From Vibrio aerogenes (GTDB lineage: Bacteria; Pseudomonadota; Gammaproteobacteria; Enterobacterales; Vibrionaceae): 64,000 nucleotides of DNA. Below, one piece after another: positions 53,456-62,865 of the stretch (position 1 is its first letter; each line of letters begins with the position of its first letter). Location: positions 3,658,001 to 3,722,000 of the forward strand of contig NZ_AP024861.1 of assembly GCF_024346755.1 (NCBI RefSeq). The letters are read 5' to 3'. The notes beneath the pieces were generated by a model. That model had not been told where the DNA came from. It was given only the letters and a program-made list of their open reading frames with translations, and did no database searches. Both the position numbers and the translations under genes were made by a program.

Positions 53456-54226
53456 ATGAATATTAACCCTCTGAAAATATTAAAACACCGAAAACAAGAA
53501 AAACGTCGTCAAGAGAGACAGTCAGAGCAACAACGGGTGATGAAGGATGTTTTTCATGACAATTTCACCGTGTTGAACGGCCCTTTTCAAGGGATGAAAT
53601 ACATCCCGGATTCATACGGTAGCGCTTTACTGCCAAAGCTGATTGGATCGTATGAAGAACCGATTCAAGCATGGATTGATACATTAATTGACCAGAAGAA
53701 GTACCAGCTGATTTTAGATATTGGGTGTGCTGAAGGTTACTACGCATGCGGATTTGCTTATTCGTTACCCGATGTTGAAATCCGGGCATATGATGTCAGC
53801 CCAACGGCCCATACTATGGTGAAACAACTGGCAGAAATGAACCAGCTCAAAAATATCAGTATTCACGGTCTTTGTTCTCACGAAGAACTCAACCGGTACA
53901 CAAACCAACAAACTTTAGTTTTCTGTGATATTGAAGGAGCAGAAAATGAATTACTGATGCCGGAACAAGTTCCAAATTTAAAGTATGCCGATTTAATTAT
54001 TGAGTCCCATGACTGCATCATACCTGGTATAACCGAGAAATTGATTTCCCGCTTCAAACCTACACATCATATCAAGCTCGTCATAGATTATCCAAACAGG
54101 GTCAATGAATACAAAATCCCGGTAACACCAACAGCAGAAGAATTAAAATTTATTTTTGATGAACGTCGCGCGAAATACATGAGATTCTTATATCTTCAGT
54201 CTAAGGACTTTCAAACCTGTTCATAA
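53456..54226 (+). CDS. SAM-dependent methyltransferase-like protein
   Basis: Predicted Rossmann-fold methyltransferase of 256 residues; target unknown. SAM-binding motif I is LILDIGCAEGYYACG (about residues 86-100), followed by VEIRAYDVSP as motif II and VFCDIEGAENELL, which resembles the FkbM-type acidic post-motif. A basic, Gln/Arg-rich N-terminal stretch precedes the fold. The ATG at 53456 is preferred over a TTG five codons upstream. It is divergent from legB and converges on kdkA with a 16-base overlap. It may modify a core or nonulosonate sugar. Confidence 0.75.
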   Translation: MNINPLKILKHRKQEKRRQERQSEQQRVMKDVFHDNFTVLNGPFQGMKYIPDSYGSALLPKLIGSYEEPIQAWIDTLIDQKKYQLILDIGCAEGYYACGFAYSLPDVEIRAYDVSPTAHTMVKQLAEMNQLKNISIHGLCSHEELNRYTNQQTLVFCDIEGAENELLMPEQVPNLKYADLIIESHDCIIPGITEKLISRFKPTHHIKLVIDYPNRVNEYKIPVTPTAEELKFIFDERRAKYMRFLYLQSKDFQTCS

Positions 54227-54918
54227 CCAGATGATAACAGACCAAAACTATAGCTTTGCCAGTGTATATTGCACTTGGCAAGCTCCTTCTCAAACGATCG
54301 CTTCAGCCGGGAAAGGTTCTCTTGCTGCCAACCTTTTCCTGTATCCACAAAACACTTATCAAAATCGATAATCCAGACACGCTTCTGCCCATCAATCAGG
54401 ATATTATGAATATTCAAATCGGTATGATTCACCCCGGCAGCATGCATTTTCGCAATCTCCCGGCCAATCTTCTGGTACAGTTCACTTTCTAATGGCCGCT
54501 GCTTTAAAATCGCCACTAAATCCTGCGCATTTTCAACCCGTTCACTGAGTAAATCGGCCTGATAACAAACTCTTTTTTTTGTCACACGGGCAGCGATCGG
54601 ACGAGGCACATTGACACCTGCATCCTTCAAGTGATGCAGCAGATGAAACTCTGCAACACTGCGGCTTTTTTCCCAGCCCGAGAACCAATAGTGATCTTTC
54701 ACCAGCTTTCCAAATAACCCGCCGCGGCGGTAATGACGCAACGCAGCCTGAATATTATCTAACTGAATGAACCAGGTCGTTCCCCGACCCTGCGCACTAC
54801 CAATCACTTGCTGCTGTGCCTGCCAGTATTCCGGAACAAAGACATCTGCACAAGCATTTGCCAACAGTTCACTGTCATAGATGATCAATTCATGTTGTGA
54901 CTGAAGTTTTTTTATCAA
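54211..54918 (-). CDS. kdkA: KdkA, Kdo kinase
   Basis: Phosphorylates the single Kdo of the LPS inner core, as in Haemophilus influenzae. The protein (235 residues from the chosen start) has the family block ALRHYRRGGLFGKLVKDHYWF (in part) and FSGWEKSRSVAEFHLL, and the kinase-like catalytic HTDLNIHNILID followed by VWIIDFDKCF. No ATG exists upstream of the conserved region; a TTG at 54918, 8 bases after the dgkA stop, gives a near-standard length. Confirms that this is a Vibrio/Haemophilus-type core. Confidence 0.9.
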   Translation of the reverse strand: MIKKLQSQHELIIYDSELLANACADVFVPEYWQAQQQVIGSAQGRGTTWFIQLDNIQAALRHYRRGGLFGKLVKDHYWFSGWEKSRSVAEFHLLHHLKDAGVNVPRPIAARVTKKRVCYQADLLSERVENAQDLVAILKQRPLESELYQKIGREIAKMHAAGVNHTDLNIHNILIDGQKRVWIIDFDKCFVDTGKGWQQENLSRLKRSFEKELAKCNIHWQSYSFGLLSSGYEQV

Positions 54919-54925
54919 GATACAA

Positions 54926-55312
54926 TTACCAATAGTGATGAATGAGAATATACAGCCAGGTAAAACCGGCAAAGCTTAATGCAACAAACACGGCGGCAGA
55001 GCCAATATCCTTCGCCCTGCCACTCAATTCATGACGTTCAGGTCCAACGCGATCAACAACAGCTTCAATCGCTGAGTTTAGCAACTCAACAATAATCACC
55101 AGTACCACAGTTCCCAGCATTGCAATCCGTTCAAGCATGGCCAGATCAAGCCAAAAAACCAACACCATGGCAATCATAAGCAATATACATTCCTGACGGA
55201 TGGCTGCTTCATATTTAAAAGCTGCCCGCAATCCCTGAATTGAATAAACTGTCGCTTTAATCACACGCTTTACCCCGGTAGATCCGGGCTTCCCCTGGCG
55301 AGATTCGGTCAT
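54926..55312 (-). CDS. dgkA: DgkA, diacylglycerol kinase
   Basis: Small inner-membrane kinase that recycles diacylglycerol into phosphatidic acid. The 128 residues contain three membrane segments and the family signature ELLNSAIEAVVDRVG preceded by VVLVIIV. KYEAAIRQE supplies the N-terminal conserved Glu. The start is ATG at 55312. It is co-directional with kdkA and 8 bases apart from it. The N-terminal 20 residues are basic and longer than in E. coli. Confidence 0.95.
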   Translation of the reverse strand: MTESRQGKPGSTGVKRVIKATVYSIQGLRAAFKYEAAIRQECILLMIAMVLVFWLDLAMLERIAMLGTVVLVIIVELLNSAIEAVVDRVGPERHELSGRAKDIGSAAVFVALSFAGFTWLYILIHHYW

Positions 55313-55355
55313 GATATTTTACTTTCCGTAAATAAGATGAAAGACACTGGTTACT

Positions 55356-55404
55356 CTATACCCAGCCAGAACGATACAGTTTGATTCTGGCTGAATGGGT
55401 ATAG
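55356..55404. repeat. Long imperfect inverted repeat with CTATACCCA arms
   Basis: CTATACCCA-GCCAGAA on the left pairs with TTCTGGC-TGAA-TGGGTATAG on the right (16 bp with a 4-base bulge, 13-base loop). A third TATACCCA lies at 55480-55487. A similar pair of arms occurs at 57382-57433, on the other side of the waaE-GT9 gene pair. Confidence 0.6.
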
Positions 55405-55519
55405 TTATTTTACATTTATACCGACTATCTGCATAATTTAGCCTTATTTTTTTGAGTTTATCTATAGTTAACTCATGAATATACCCAAGTGACCTCAAAC
55501 CTATCAGAGAAAACCGAGT

Positions 55520-56305
55520 ATGACAGAGCATAAACCAAGTCTGGCAGTCGCATTAATTGTAAAAAATGAAGCTAAAAACCTTGATGCCTGTTTAAAGACG
55601 GTTGAAGGTTGGGTCGATGAAATTGTCATTCTGGATTCAGGAAGCTCTGATAACACTGAAGAAATTGCCCGCCGCTATACAAACAAGTTTTATGTGAATA
55701 AAAACTGGCCAGGGTTCGGCCCACAAAGACAACTGGCTCAAAGTTATGTGGAATCAGACTTTATCCTGTGGCTTGATGCCGATGAACGGGTCACACCGGC
55801 GTTAAAACAAAGCATTGAGCAGGCTGTTTGTCAGAATAAACCAGATATAGCCTACAGTATTTGCCGGCTCAGCTGGGTTTTCGGCCGCTATATTCGTCAC
55901 TGTGGCTGGTATCCGGATCGGGTGATTCGTTTATATCCAACTCAGCTTACCCAATATAATGATGCGCTGGTTCATGAAAAAGTTGAAATCACTCCGGGCG
56001 TTCAGGTCGAACCACTACAAGGTGATGCCATTCACTACACCTATAACGACCTGAACCATTATCTGGTGAAGTCTGCAGGATATGCACAGGCCTGGGCTGA
56101 GCAGCGTGAGCAGCGCGGAAAGAAAAGCAGCCTGTCGCAGGGACTCCTCCACGCCTTCAGCTGCTTCACAAAAATGTATATTTTTAAAGCCGGGTTCTTA
56201 GATGGTAAACAGGGTTTCTTGCTGTCAGCATTATCGGCACACTCAACCTTTGTCAAATATGCCGACTTATGGATCAGGACAAGTACGACGCAATCCAGGG
56301 ATTAA
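55520..56305 (+). CDS. waaE: WaaE/KdtX-type LPS core glycosyltransferase (GT2)
   Basis: Family 2 transferase of 261 residues, typically the beta-1,4-glucosyltransferase that decorates heptose I. Motifs: [70 protein letters not shown] and VHEKVE. Linkage of this gene to coaD is common in gammaproteobacteria. It overlaps the convergent GT9 gene by 32 bases. Donor sugar is assumed to be UDP-glucose. Confidence 0.9.
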   Translation: MTEHKPSLAVALIVKNEAKNLDACLKTVEGWVDEIVILDSGSSDNTEEIARRYTNKFYVNKNWPGFGPQRQLAQSYVESDFILWLDADERVTPALKQSIEQAVCQNKPDIAYSICRLSWVFGRYIRHCGWYPDRVIRLYPTQLTQYNDALVHEKVEITPGVQVEPLQGDAIHYTYNDLNHYLVKSAGYAQAWAEQREQRGKKSSLSQGLLHAFSCFTKMYIFKAGFLDGKQGFLLSALSAHSTFVKYADLWIRTSTTQSRD

Positions 56306-57308
56306 GCGTTTCCAGGACCTCATCCGGGTCAATCCGGCTCATATCTTCCTGCTGAGACTTCTCATCAGCCGGTGGCGGGGCAAACGCAATATGCCGCCCG
56401 TCGCTGTTCAGAGGACGCCAGCGAAGCGGTGTTGCGGAACGTTTCGCAGGAAAGAACCCCACGGTCGGTACATCAAGAGCAGCGGCAATATGCAGCGGAC
56501 CGGTTGATCCCGCCATAAACACATCAGCACATGCAATAGAACGGGAAAAATCCACTAAACCATCATTTTTGTCGTATACAAATGCATTGACACCCGATTC
56601 AGCTAATAACGATTTCAATTCTCGGGCTTTTTCTTCTTCACCGGGTCCAGCCGTTAAAACCACTTCCTTATCCGTCGTCATACCACGAATAATATGCGCA
56701 TACTGCTGTAACGATAAATTATTGGCTGAGCCACCGCTTCCGGCATGAACAAACAACCAGCGCTTCGTCAGGCTCAAACCGGACTCACCCGCAAACTGGA
56801 TCCGTTGCTTCGCCACATCGACCGGATTAAATCTCAGATACGGTGTGGTTGGCTCAACCACAGCCGCGCCGATATCGGCTAAAAATGCCCGGATCAAATC
56901 AAGGTTGTACTCATATTCAGGCTTCAGGGAAAGAGAACGTTTCTGCTTTATCCGGTGATTATAAAAAACCTGAGCAACTTTAGTGGCTGGCGCTAACCGG
57001 TAGGGAATACCCGCTTTCCAGACCAGCAATGCATTATATGTGGTTGAAAACAGATTAACCGATGCATCGAACTGATGCTGTTTGATTTGAGAGATGAGCG
57101 CTTGCTTTTCACGTTTATCAGCACGTTTTCCCGGATCAATCAGTACATGATCAATCCACGGGCACAGATGTGCTAAAGCAGCCGTATATTCAGGAACAAG
57201 AGCGGATATATGACAGTCTGGCAAAGAAGACTTCAACATAGCAAAAGCAGGCCATGCCAGCATAAAGTCACCAATTTTGTCATTACGAATGACAAGTATC
57301 TTTTTCAT
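56274..57308 (-). CDS. GT9 heptosyltransferase-family protein
   Basis: Family 9 transferase of 344 residues: [19 protein letters not shown] at the start, [13 protein letters not shown] in the donor domain and [20 protein letters not shown]. The opening resembles heptosyltransferase III (WaaQ/RfaQ-type) more than WaaC or WaaF. It converges on waaE with overlapping 3' ends. A possible role is a third heptose on the core. No good Shine-Dalgarno could be confirmed. Confidence 0.85.
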   Translation of the reverse strand: MKKILVIRNDKIGDFMLAWPAFAMLKSSLPDCHISALVPEYTAALAHLCPWIDHVLIDPGKRADKREKQALISQIKQHQFDASVNLFSTTYNALLVWKAGIPYRLAPATKVAQVFYNHRIKQKRSLSLKPEYEYNLDLIRAFLADIGAAVVEPTTPYLRFNPVDVAKQRIQFAGESGLSLTKRWLFVHAGSGGSANNLSLQQYAHIIRGMTTDKEVVLTAGPGEEEKARELKSLLAESGVNAFVYDKNDGLVDFSRSIACADVFMAGSTGPLHIAAALDVPTVGFFPAKRSATPLRWRPLNSDGRHIAFAPPPADEKSQQEDMSRIDPDEVLETLNPWIASYLS

Positions 57309-57381
57309 AAAGTAATCTTCGGAGTTTTGACAGCGGCTTTATCATACCGGCTTCAACCCGCAGTTGTGAATCTTTTTGAAA

Positions 57382-57433
57382 TATACCCATCCTGCTTATC
57401 TGGTAAGGAGCATTACACCCATATATGGGTATA
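57382..57433. repeat. Second TATACCCA/TGGGTATA inverted repeat
   Basis: TATACCCA (57382-57389) and TGGGTATA (57426-57433) are inverted and 36 bases apart; the right arm lies in the palindrome ACCCATATATGGGT (57417-57430). The same 8-mer forms the inverted repeat at 55356-55404. It lies between the GT9 start and coaD. Confidence 0.5.
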
Positions 57434-57444
57434 GATAATTATAA

Positions 57445-57990
<546 letters not shown>

Positions 57991-58010
57991 AGGCCATTCA
58001 TCAGAACGGC

Positions 58011-58820
58011 TCAGGACTGACATACAGAGCAAAAGAAGGTATTCCGCTGACCAATCTTTTGCTCCTGTATCAGCCCCCCGCAGACCGGGCACGGTTCACC
58101 TGCTTTTCCGTACACCTGTAATTCCTGAGCAAAATACCCCGGCTTTCCGTCCGCTTGTGAAAAATCCTTCAATGTCGTTCCACCCTGCTGTATAGAACGG
58201 GTCAGTACCCGCTTGATGGCCTCAACCAACTTGTCCCACTCTTCCTGCGTCAGGGTTGAAGATGGCCGGGAGGGTATAATCCCCGCCATAAACAAAGATT
58301 CACTGGCATAGATGTTTCCGACACCAACCACAATCTTATTATCCATGATGAACTGTTTGACTGCGACACGCTTGCCCACCGCTTTTCCAGCGATATATCC
58401 GGGCGAGAAATCTTCTTCAAGTGGTTCAGGGCCAAGATGCTGTAAGACGGAATGAACCTGTCCGGTTTCACACCATAGCCAGGCTCCAAACCGACGGGGA
58501 TCGTTATAGCGCAACACTTTGCCATTGCATAAAAAAAGATCCACATGATCATGTTTTTCAGGAGGAGATGCTTGTTCGAGTATCCTCAGCGAGCCGGACA
58601 TACCAAGATGAATCAGAACAACGCCGCAATCCGTTTCCAGCAATAAATACTTGGCACGACGACTAATTTTCCGGATCACCTGACCTTCAATCTTTTTCAG
58701 TTCAAACGGGATATCCCAGCGTAACTTCGGTGTTCTCACCGCGATTGATTTTACTTTTTCACCGACAAGATGAGGGCTGATTCCCATCCTGCTGACTTCA
58801 ACTTCCGGTAACTCTGGCAT
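58011..58820 (-). CDS. mutM: MutM/Fpg, formamidopyrimidine-DNA glycosylase
   Basis: Base-excision repair enzyme removing 8-oxoguanine, with AP-lyase activity. The 269 residues start MPELPEVEV, so Pro2 (catalytic nucleophile) and Glu3 are present; Lys57 lies in [10 protein letters not shown]. The zinc finger CPVCGG...FFCSVCQ is at the C-terminus, as is [19 protein letters not shown]. Full length. A small membrane-anchored protein gene precedes it in the same direction. Confidence 0.97.
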   Translation of the reverse strand: MPELPEVEVSRMGISPHLVGEKVKSIAVRTPKLRWDIPFELKKIEGQVIRKISRRAKYLLLETDCGVVLIHLGMSGSLRILEQASPPEKHDHVDLFLCNGKVLRYNDPRRFGAWLWCETGQVHSVLQHLGPEPLEEDFSPGYIAGKAVGKRVAVKQFIMDNKIVVGVGNIYASESLFMAGIIPSRPSSTLTQEEWDKLVEAIKRVLTRSIQQGGTTLKDFSQADGKPGYFAQELQVYGKAGEPCPVCGGLIQEQKIGQRNTFFCSVCQS

Positions 58821-58825
58821 TTGAT

Positions 58826-59317
58826 TTACTTCTCTGTGTTTTTTTCCTCATACTGAGGGAATAAATAATCAGACGCAACACTGACGGCAATCCACTGATC
58901 CTGCCAGTTTTTCAGTAACCAGAATTTTGGCAAACGATAAAAAGTCACCCGTTGCGGTTCTTCCTGCTCTTCATACCAGATTTCAACTGTCTCAGGCTTT
59001 TGCAGGCTCGATGCTAATGATTGATAAGTTTTGCTGTCAACAGCTGTTCCTGCCAGCTTCTGCCAGCGTTGAATCAACTCTGTCGGAGATACAGGGAAGG
59101 AAACATTTGAAACCCAGTGACTATTTTCACGGCTCAGAGACCAGTTTTCGGTGTTCACTGTGGTCACTGTATATCCGGGATGAAAAAGAACCGGATATCC
59201 TTCATTTTCAGGAGGAATCAGATAAGACTTGATTGCTGTGGGCAGGTTCAGGATGACAATAAATCCAATCACTAAGAGAATCAGAATATTATTCCAGCGA
59301 CGTCCTCTGTATTTCAT
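58826..59317 (-). CDS. Small membrane-anchored protein of unknown function
   Basis: A 163-residue protein with a short basic N-terminus (MKYRGRR), one hydrophobic segment (about residues 10-28) and a soluble part predicted to face the periplasm. I do not recognise a family. The second of two adjacent ATGs (59317) has GGGGGAT five bases upstream and is preferred to 59320. It lies 5 bases before mutM and may be co-transcribed with it. The charged tail has several Glu residues (EEKNTEK). Confidence 0.75.
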   Translation of the reverse strand: MKYRGRRWNNILILLVIGFIVILNLPTAIKSYLIPPENEGYPVLFHPGYTVTTVNTENWSLSRENSHWVSNVSFPVSPTELIQRWQKLAGTAVDSKTYQSLASSLQKPETVEIWYEEQEEPQRVTFYRLPKFWLLKNWQDQWIAVSVASDYLFPQYEEKNTEK

Positions 59318-59427
59318 CATATCCCCCTGAGATCAAAACAGACTATTGCACATGGTTTTCTATATTCAGACCAGAGAAGAAGTGAGTTGAGCGTCTGAAT
59401 ATCAGTTGATACTAAATCTAACCCAAT

Positions 59428-59456
59428 AAAAAACCCAGCATAAAGCCGGGTTTTTT
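59428..59456. terminator. Terminator of rpmB-rpmG
   Basis: AAAAAACCC-A-GC and GC-C-GGGTTTTTT form an 11-bp stem with one mismatch and a 5-base loop, flanked by A- and T-runs in both orientations. It lies 27 bases past the rpmG stop on the minus strand. Confidence 0.9.
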
Positions 59457-59483
59457 ACTTCTGTCACAAAGAATAAAAATTAA

Positions 59484-59651
59484 TTACTTAATTTTAGCTT
59501 CTTTGTAGATAACGTGCTGGCGAACAACTGGATCATATTTTTTGATCTCAAATTTACCAGGCATGTTACGCTTGTTTTTATCTGTAGTGTAAAAATGACC
59601 AGTACCTGCAGAAGATACCAGACGAATTTTTTCACGAATGCCTTTAGCCAT
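59484..59651 (-). CDS. rpmG: Ribosomal protein L33
   Basis: Large-subunit protein, 55 residues, read as [20 protein letters not shown] and onward to [10 protein letters not shown]. The sequence matches gammaproteobacterial L33 over its full length. No cysteine zinc-binding pairs are present, so it is the zinc-free (C-minus) type. It follows rpmB by 13 bases and shares its promoter. Confidence 0.97.
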   Translation of the reverse strand: MAKGIREKIRLVSSAGTGHFYTTDKNKRNMPGKFEIKKYDPVVRQHVIYKEAKIK

Positions 59652-59664
59652 TGTCTAATTCCTC

Positions 59665-59901
59665 TTAAACGCTTTCGCCACGTGCACGGATATCAGAAAG
59701 AACGGCATCAATACCTTTCTTATCGATAATACGCATACCCTTAGGAGTCAGGCGTAATTTAACAAAACGTTTTTCGCTCTCTACCCAGAAACGATGAGTT
59801 TGTAGGTTCGGCAGAAAACGGCGCTTAGTAGCATTTCGTGCGTGTGAACGGTTGTTACCCGTTACAGGACGCTTACCAGTTACTTGGCATACTCGGGACA
59901 T
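59665..59901 (-). CDS. rpmB: Ribosomal protein L28
   Basis: Large-subunit protein of 78 residues, the family length. The ATG at 59901 ([21 protein letters not shown] in part) has GGAGAAG nine bases upstream; a longer frame to 59916 is rejected. The block [20 protein letters not shown] (in part) is typical. A single Cys near the N-terminus is present. First gene of the rpmB-rpmG operon. Confidence 0.97.
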   Translation of the reverse strand: MSRVCQVTGKRPVTGNNRSHARNATKRRFLPNLQTHRFWVESEKRFVKLRLTPKGMRIIDKKGIDAVLSDIRARGESV

Positions 59902-60030
59902 GAATGTCTTCTCCAAATCGTTTCAGCTCGATGTCAACCTTGCTGGCCGAACCTCTCTTCTTCAATGAAAATGAGACTTGAGGTTTAAAACCGCTATGGA
60001 AAATCCATACAAGGCTATCAAAGGTCGCGC

Positions 60031-60059
60031 ATTATACTAACTTGACGAGCATTGCTCAA
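60031..60059 (-). promoter_or_regulatory. Promoter of rpmB-rpmG
   Basis: On the minus strand TTGAGC (60054-60059), a 17-base spacer and a perfect TATAAT (60031-60036) are followed by a GC-rich discriminator GCGCGACC. That discriminator is typical of growth-rate and stringent control of ribosomal promoters. The leader would be about 120 bases. Confidence 0.85.
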
Positions 60060-60178
60060 GACCCGAACAGATCCTTTTTACAGATCTTCTGATCTTTTTT
60101 AATCGCCGAGCTGATAAGGTTGAATAATTTAGTGGCGGAATGATAGCAGAAATTACTCATCTCACAACAAAAAACTCA

Positions 60179-60853
60179 TCATATCCAACCACGCTCCGCA
60201 AAAGAAACGACTTCTCCGTCTCCGACAACAAAATGATCCAGTACCCGAATGTCTACCAGATTCAACGCATCGATAATTCGTCGCGTAATATGGCGGTCGG
60301 ATTGACTGGGCTCCGCAACACCTGAAGGATGGTTGTGGGCCAGAATCAGCGCAGCCGCATTATGTTGCAAAGCCCGGCTTACAATCTCCCGTGGATAAAC
60401 ACTGGCCGTATTAATGGTTCCTTCAAATAACAGCGCTTCATTAATCACCCGGTGCTGATTATCCAGAAACAGCACATAAAACCCTTCCCGGCTTCTGTCT
60501 CTGAGTAAACCAGACAAATACAATTTCGTCATTTGCGGGCTTGTCAGTGCATCTCCACGTTGTAATGTTTCAGATAAGTAACGCTGCATCATTTCCAGAA
60601 CTGCCTGCAGCTGAATATATTTCACTTCACCCAGGCCTTTACGGCGACAAAATTCATTCTTTGTCGCTGACAACAACGCCCTGAGTGAACCGAAATCAGA
60701 CAGCAATGCATCCGACAGCGTCAACACATCAGTATCGCGGGTTCCTGTGCGAAGAAAAATAGCCAGTAATTCAGCATCGGTTAATGCCTGAGGGCCTCGG
60801 GTCAGTAATTTTTCCCGCGGCTTTGATTCATTGGGTAGATATTTGAAACTCAC
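60179..60853 (-). CDS. radC: RadC-family JAB/MPN-domain protein
   Basis: A 224-residue member of the RadC family, long annotated as a DNA repair protein; its true biochemical role remains unclear. The N-terminal helix-hairpin-helix region includes [26 protein letters not shown] (in part), and the C-terminal JAMM metal motif is [15 protein letters not shown]. It lies upstream of rpmB in the same direction, as in E. coli and V. cholerae. Confidence 0.95.
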   Translation of the reverse strand: MSFKYLPNESKPREKLLTRGPQALTDAELLAIFLRTGTRDTDVLTLSDALLSDFGSLRALLSATKNEFCRRKGLGEVKYIQLQAVLEMMQRYLSETLQRGDALTSPQMTKLYLSGLLRDRSREGFYVLFLDNQHRVINEALLFEGTINTASVYPREIVSRALQHNAAALILAHNHPSGVAEPSQSDRHITRRIIDALNLVDIRVLDHFVVGDGEVVSFAERGWI

Positions 60854-60990
60854 GAATGGCTCCTTACCGGCCTTCCAGCACTCTGGTAGCCGCTAAAATA
60901 AGCCATAAAAACCGAAAGATGGCCCGGAATGCAATCCTGCTCAGAGCCATCTTCAGTACACTTCAGCCTCTGATGTAACAACGATGTTGG

Positions 60991-62670
60991 TTAAGTTCTG
61001 AAATGTCCGACCAGGTCCCCCATTTTCTGGCCCGACAAATTCAGGCGGGAACTAATCGACTTTGAATGTTCCAGGTTATCACTCAGTTCATTGACGATTT
61101 GCTGAATCGTCACCAGATTCCGGTTGATATCTTCTGCTACGGCGCTTTGTTGCTCTGCTGCAGATGCAGTCTGAATCCCCATATCGTGAATCGTGCCAAT
61201 CGCTTCCGTAATCCCGCTCAGACTTTGCTGAATCTGGGCAGAATCAGCCTCAGTTTTTTCGCCCTGCTCCCGGCTGACAGCCATGCTGTCAACAGCACGG
61301 TTGACCCCCTGATGCAGCGAATTCAGCATATCGCCAATTTCCTGCGTGCTCTGCTGAGTCCGGCTGGCCAGCAGGCGGACTTCATCAGCCACAACAGCAA
61401 AACCGCGTCCCTGTTCGCCTGCCCGCGCCGCTTCGATTGCTGCGTTCAATGCCAAAAGATTGGTCTGCTCTGCAATTTCACCAATCACGTCCAAAACCTT
61501 GGTAATTTGTCCGGTCTGGTTACTCAAATCAAGAATTGCGTCTGACGTATCATTCACTTCTTTCACCAAAATGCCAATCCCTTCAATCGCCTGGTTCACT
61601 TCCGTCTGTGCATCAGCAATTTGCGTATTGGCAGATTCAATGGCATGCGCAGTGGAATTGGTATTATTGGCGACCTCACGGGCCGTTGCACTCATCTCTG
61701 TTACCGCAGTCACCACTTTCTCAGTTTCCCGGCAATGACTATGCATCTGATGATTCGAACGGGATGTCTGCTGATCCAAGTCATAAGAAGCGGTTTCAAT
61801 TTCTTTTTCAGCTTCCCTGATATCGTTGATCAAAGGATGAAGCTTATCCATGAACTGGTTAAAAGCCAGAGCCAGCTGACCGACTTCATCCCTGCTCTCA
61901 ACTTTCAGTCTCGCCGTTAAATCTCCGCCACCAGCTGCGACATCCTGTAAAGAAAGAACCGCATGCTGTAACGGCCGGACACCCTTGGAAACAAGAATAC
62001 TGACGATGATGATCGTCAGTACCAACCCAAGTAATGATAGCCCCATCACCGACCAGGTCTGATCATAAATATGTCGTTCCCGTTCGGCTTTATGCTTTGC
62101 GAGCTGGGAATCGATATCATCAATATAAATTCCGGTTCCCAGCACCCAGTCCCATTTGGATAAATATTCGGCGTAACCCAGTTTGGGAGCCTGAGCATTA
62201 ATCGAAGGCTTATGCCATGAAAAATGCAGGAACCCATCTCCGGATTTGGACGATTTAATCAGTCCGGCAATCACCGGTACACCATTTTTATCTTTCAGGT
62301 TATAAAGATTCTTTCCTTCCAGGGATGGTTTTATTGCATGAAGTGTATTGATTCCCTGAGAATCATAACCGAAAAAATACCCGTCTTTATCAAACCGCAT
62401 CGCTTTCAGAATCTGCTTTGCGCGTGCTTTATTTTCTCCGTGCTGATCGCTTTCATAAAGCGACTTAATCGCTGTTACCCCCATCATGACATGAGACTTT
62501 AATTCACTTTTACGAATTTCAACTAACTCTTTCCTGTATTGCTTAAGCTCCTGATCCAGTGTCTGCATTCCATTCCAGTAATAAAGAAGTGTAATCAGCG
62601 CAGTAATAACCACTAACGGTATCACCGTCAGCAATAAGAGTTTGGTCCGGCATCGGAGAGAACTAAACAT
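60991..62670 (-). CDS. Methyl-accepting chemotaxis protein with Cache sensor
   Basis: Chemoreceptor of 559 residues. An N-terminal membrane helix (about 10-30) and a second (about 207-228) bracket a periplasmic single-Cache-like (sCache_2) sensor with [16 protein letters not shown] and [18 protein letters not shown] domain follows (about 230-282), then the signalling domain with the conserved hairpin tip [27 protein letters not shown] (in part). Ligand unknown. The start has AAGGATACCT upstream. It sits between radC and coaBC; V. cholerae appears to have a chemoreceptor at the same place. Confidence 0.94.
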   Translation of the reverse strand: MFSSLRCRTKLLLLTVIPLVVITALITLLYYWNGMQTLDQELKQYRKELVEIRKSELKSHVMMGVTAIKSLYESDQHGENKARAKQILKAMRFDKDGYFFGYDSQGINTLHAIKPSLEGKNLYNLKDKNGVPVIAGLIKSSKSGDGFLHFSWHKPSINAQAPKLGYAEYLSKWDWVLGTGIYIDDIDSQLAKHKAERERHIYDQTWSVMGLSLLGLVLTIIIVSILVSKGVRPLQHAVLSLQDVAAGGGDLTARLKVESRDEVGQLALAFNQFMDKLHPLINDIREAEKEIETASYDLDQQTSRSNHQMHSHCRETEKVVTAVTEMSATAREVANNTNSTAHAIESANTQIADAQTEVNQAIEGIGILVKEVNDTSDAILDLSNQTGQITKVLDVIGEIAEQTNLLALNAAIEAARAGEQGRGFAVVADEVRLLASRTQQSTQEIGDMLNSLHQGVNRAVDSMAVSREQGEKTEADSAQIQQSLSGITEAIGTIHDMGIQTASAAEQQSAVAEDINRNLVTIQQIVNELSDNLEHSKSISSRLNLSGQKMGDLVGHFRT

Positions 62671-62807
62671 AGGTATCCTTCTTTATTTTCATTATTTTAT
62701 TAGACTCTATGTTGCATAAAATGTAATAAATATCTGTGAATGAAATGGAAGTTTACAGACGGGCAATTGAGTAAAAACTCTATCCGGCTCTGTTATTTGA
62801 CACAGCT

Positions 62808-62836
62808 CTGACATCTACAGGGAGTTGTGCTAGCAT
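62808..62836 (+). promoter_or_regulatory. Candidate coaBC promoter
   Basis: CTGACA (62808-62813; five of six -35 bases), a 17-base spacer and TAGCAT (62831-62836; four of six) lie 30 bases before the coaBC start. Confidence 0.55.
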
Positions 62837-62865
62837 AACGTGCAGATTTTTTTGAGGTATTTAAC

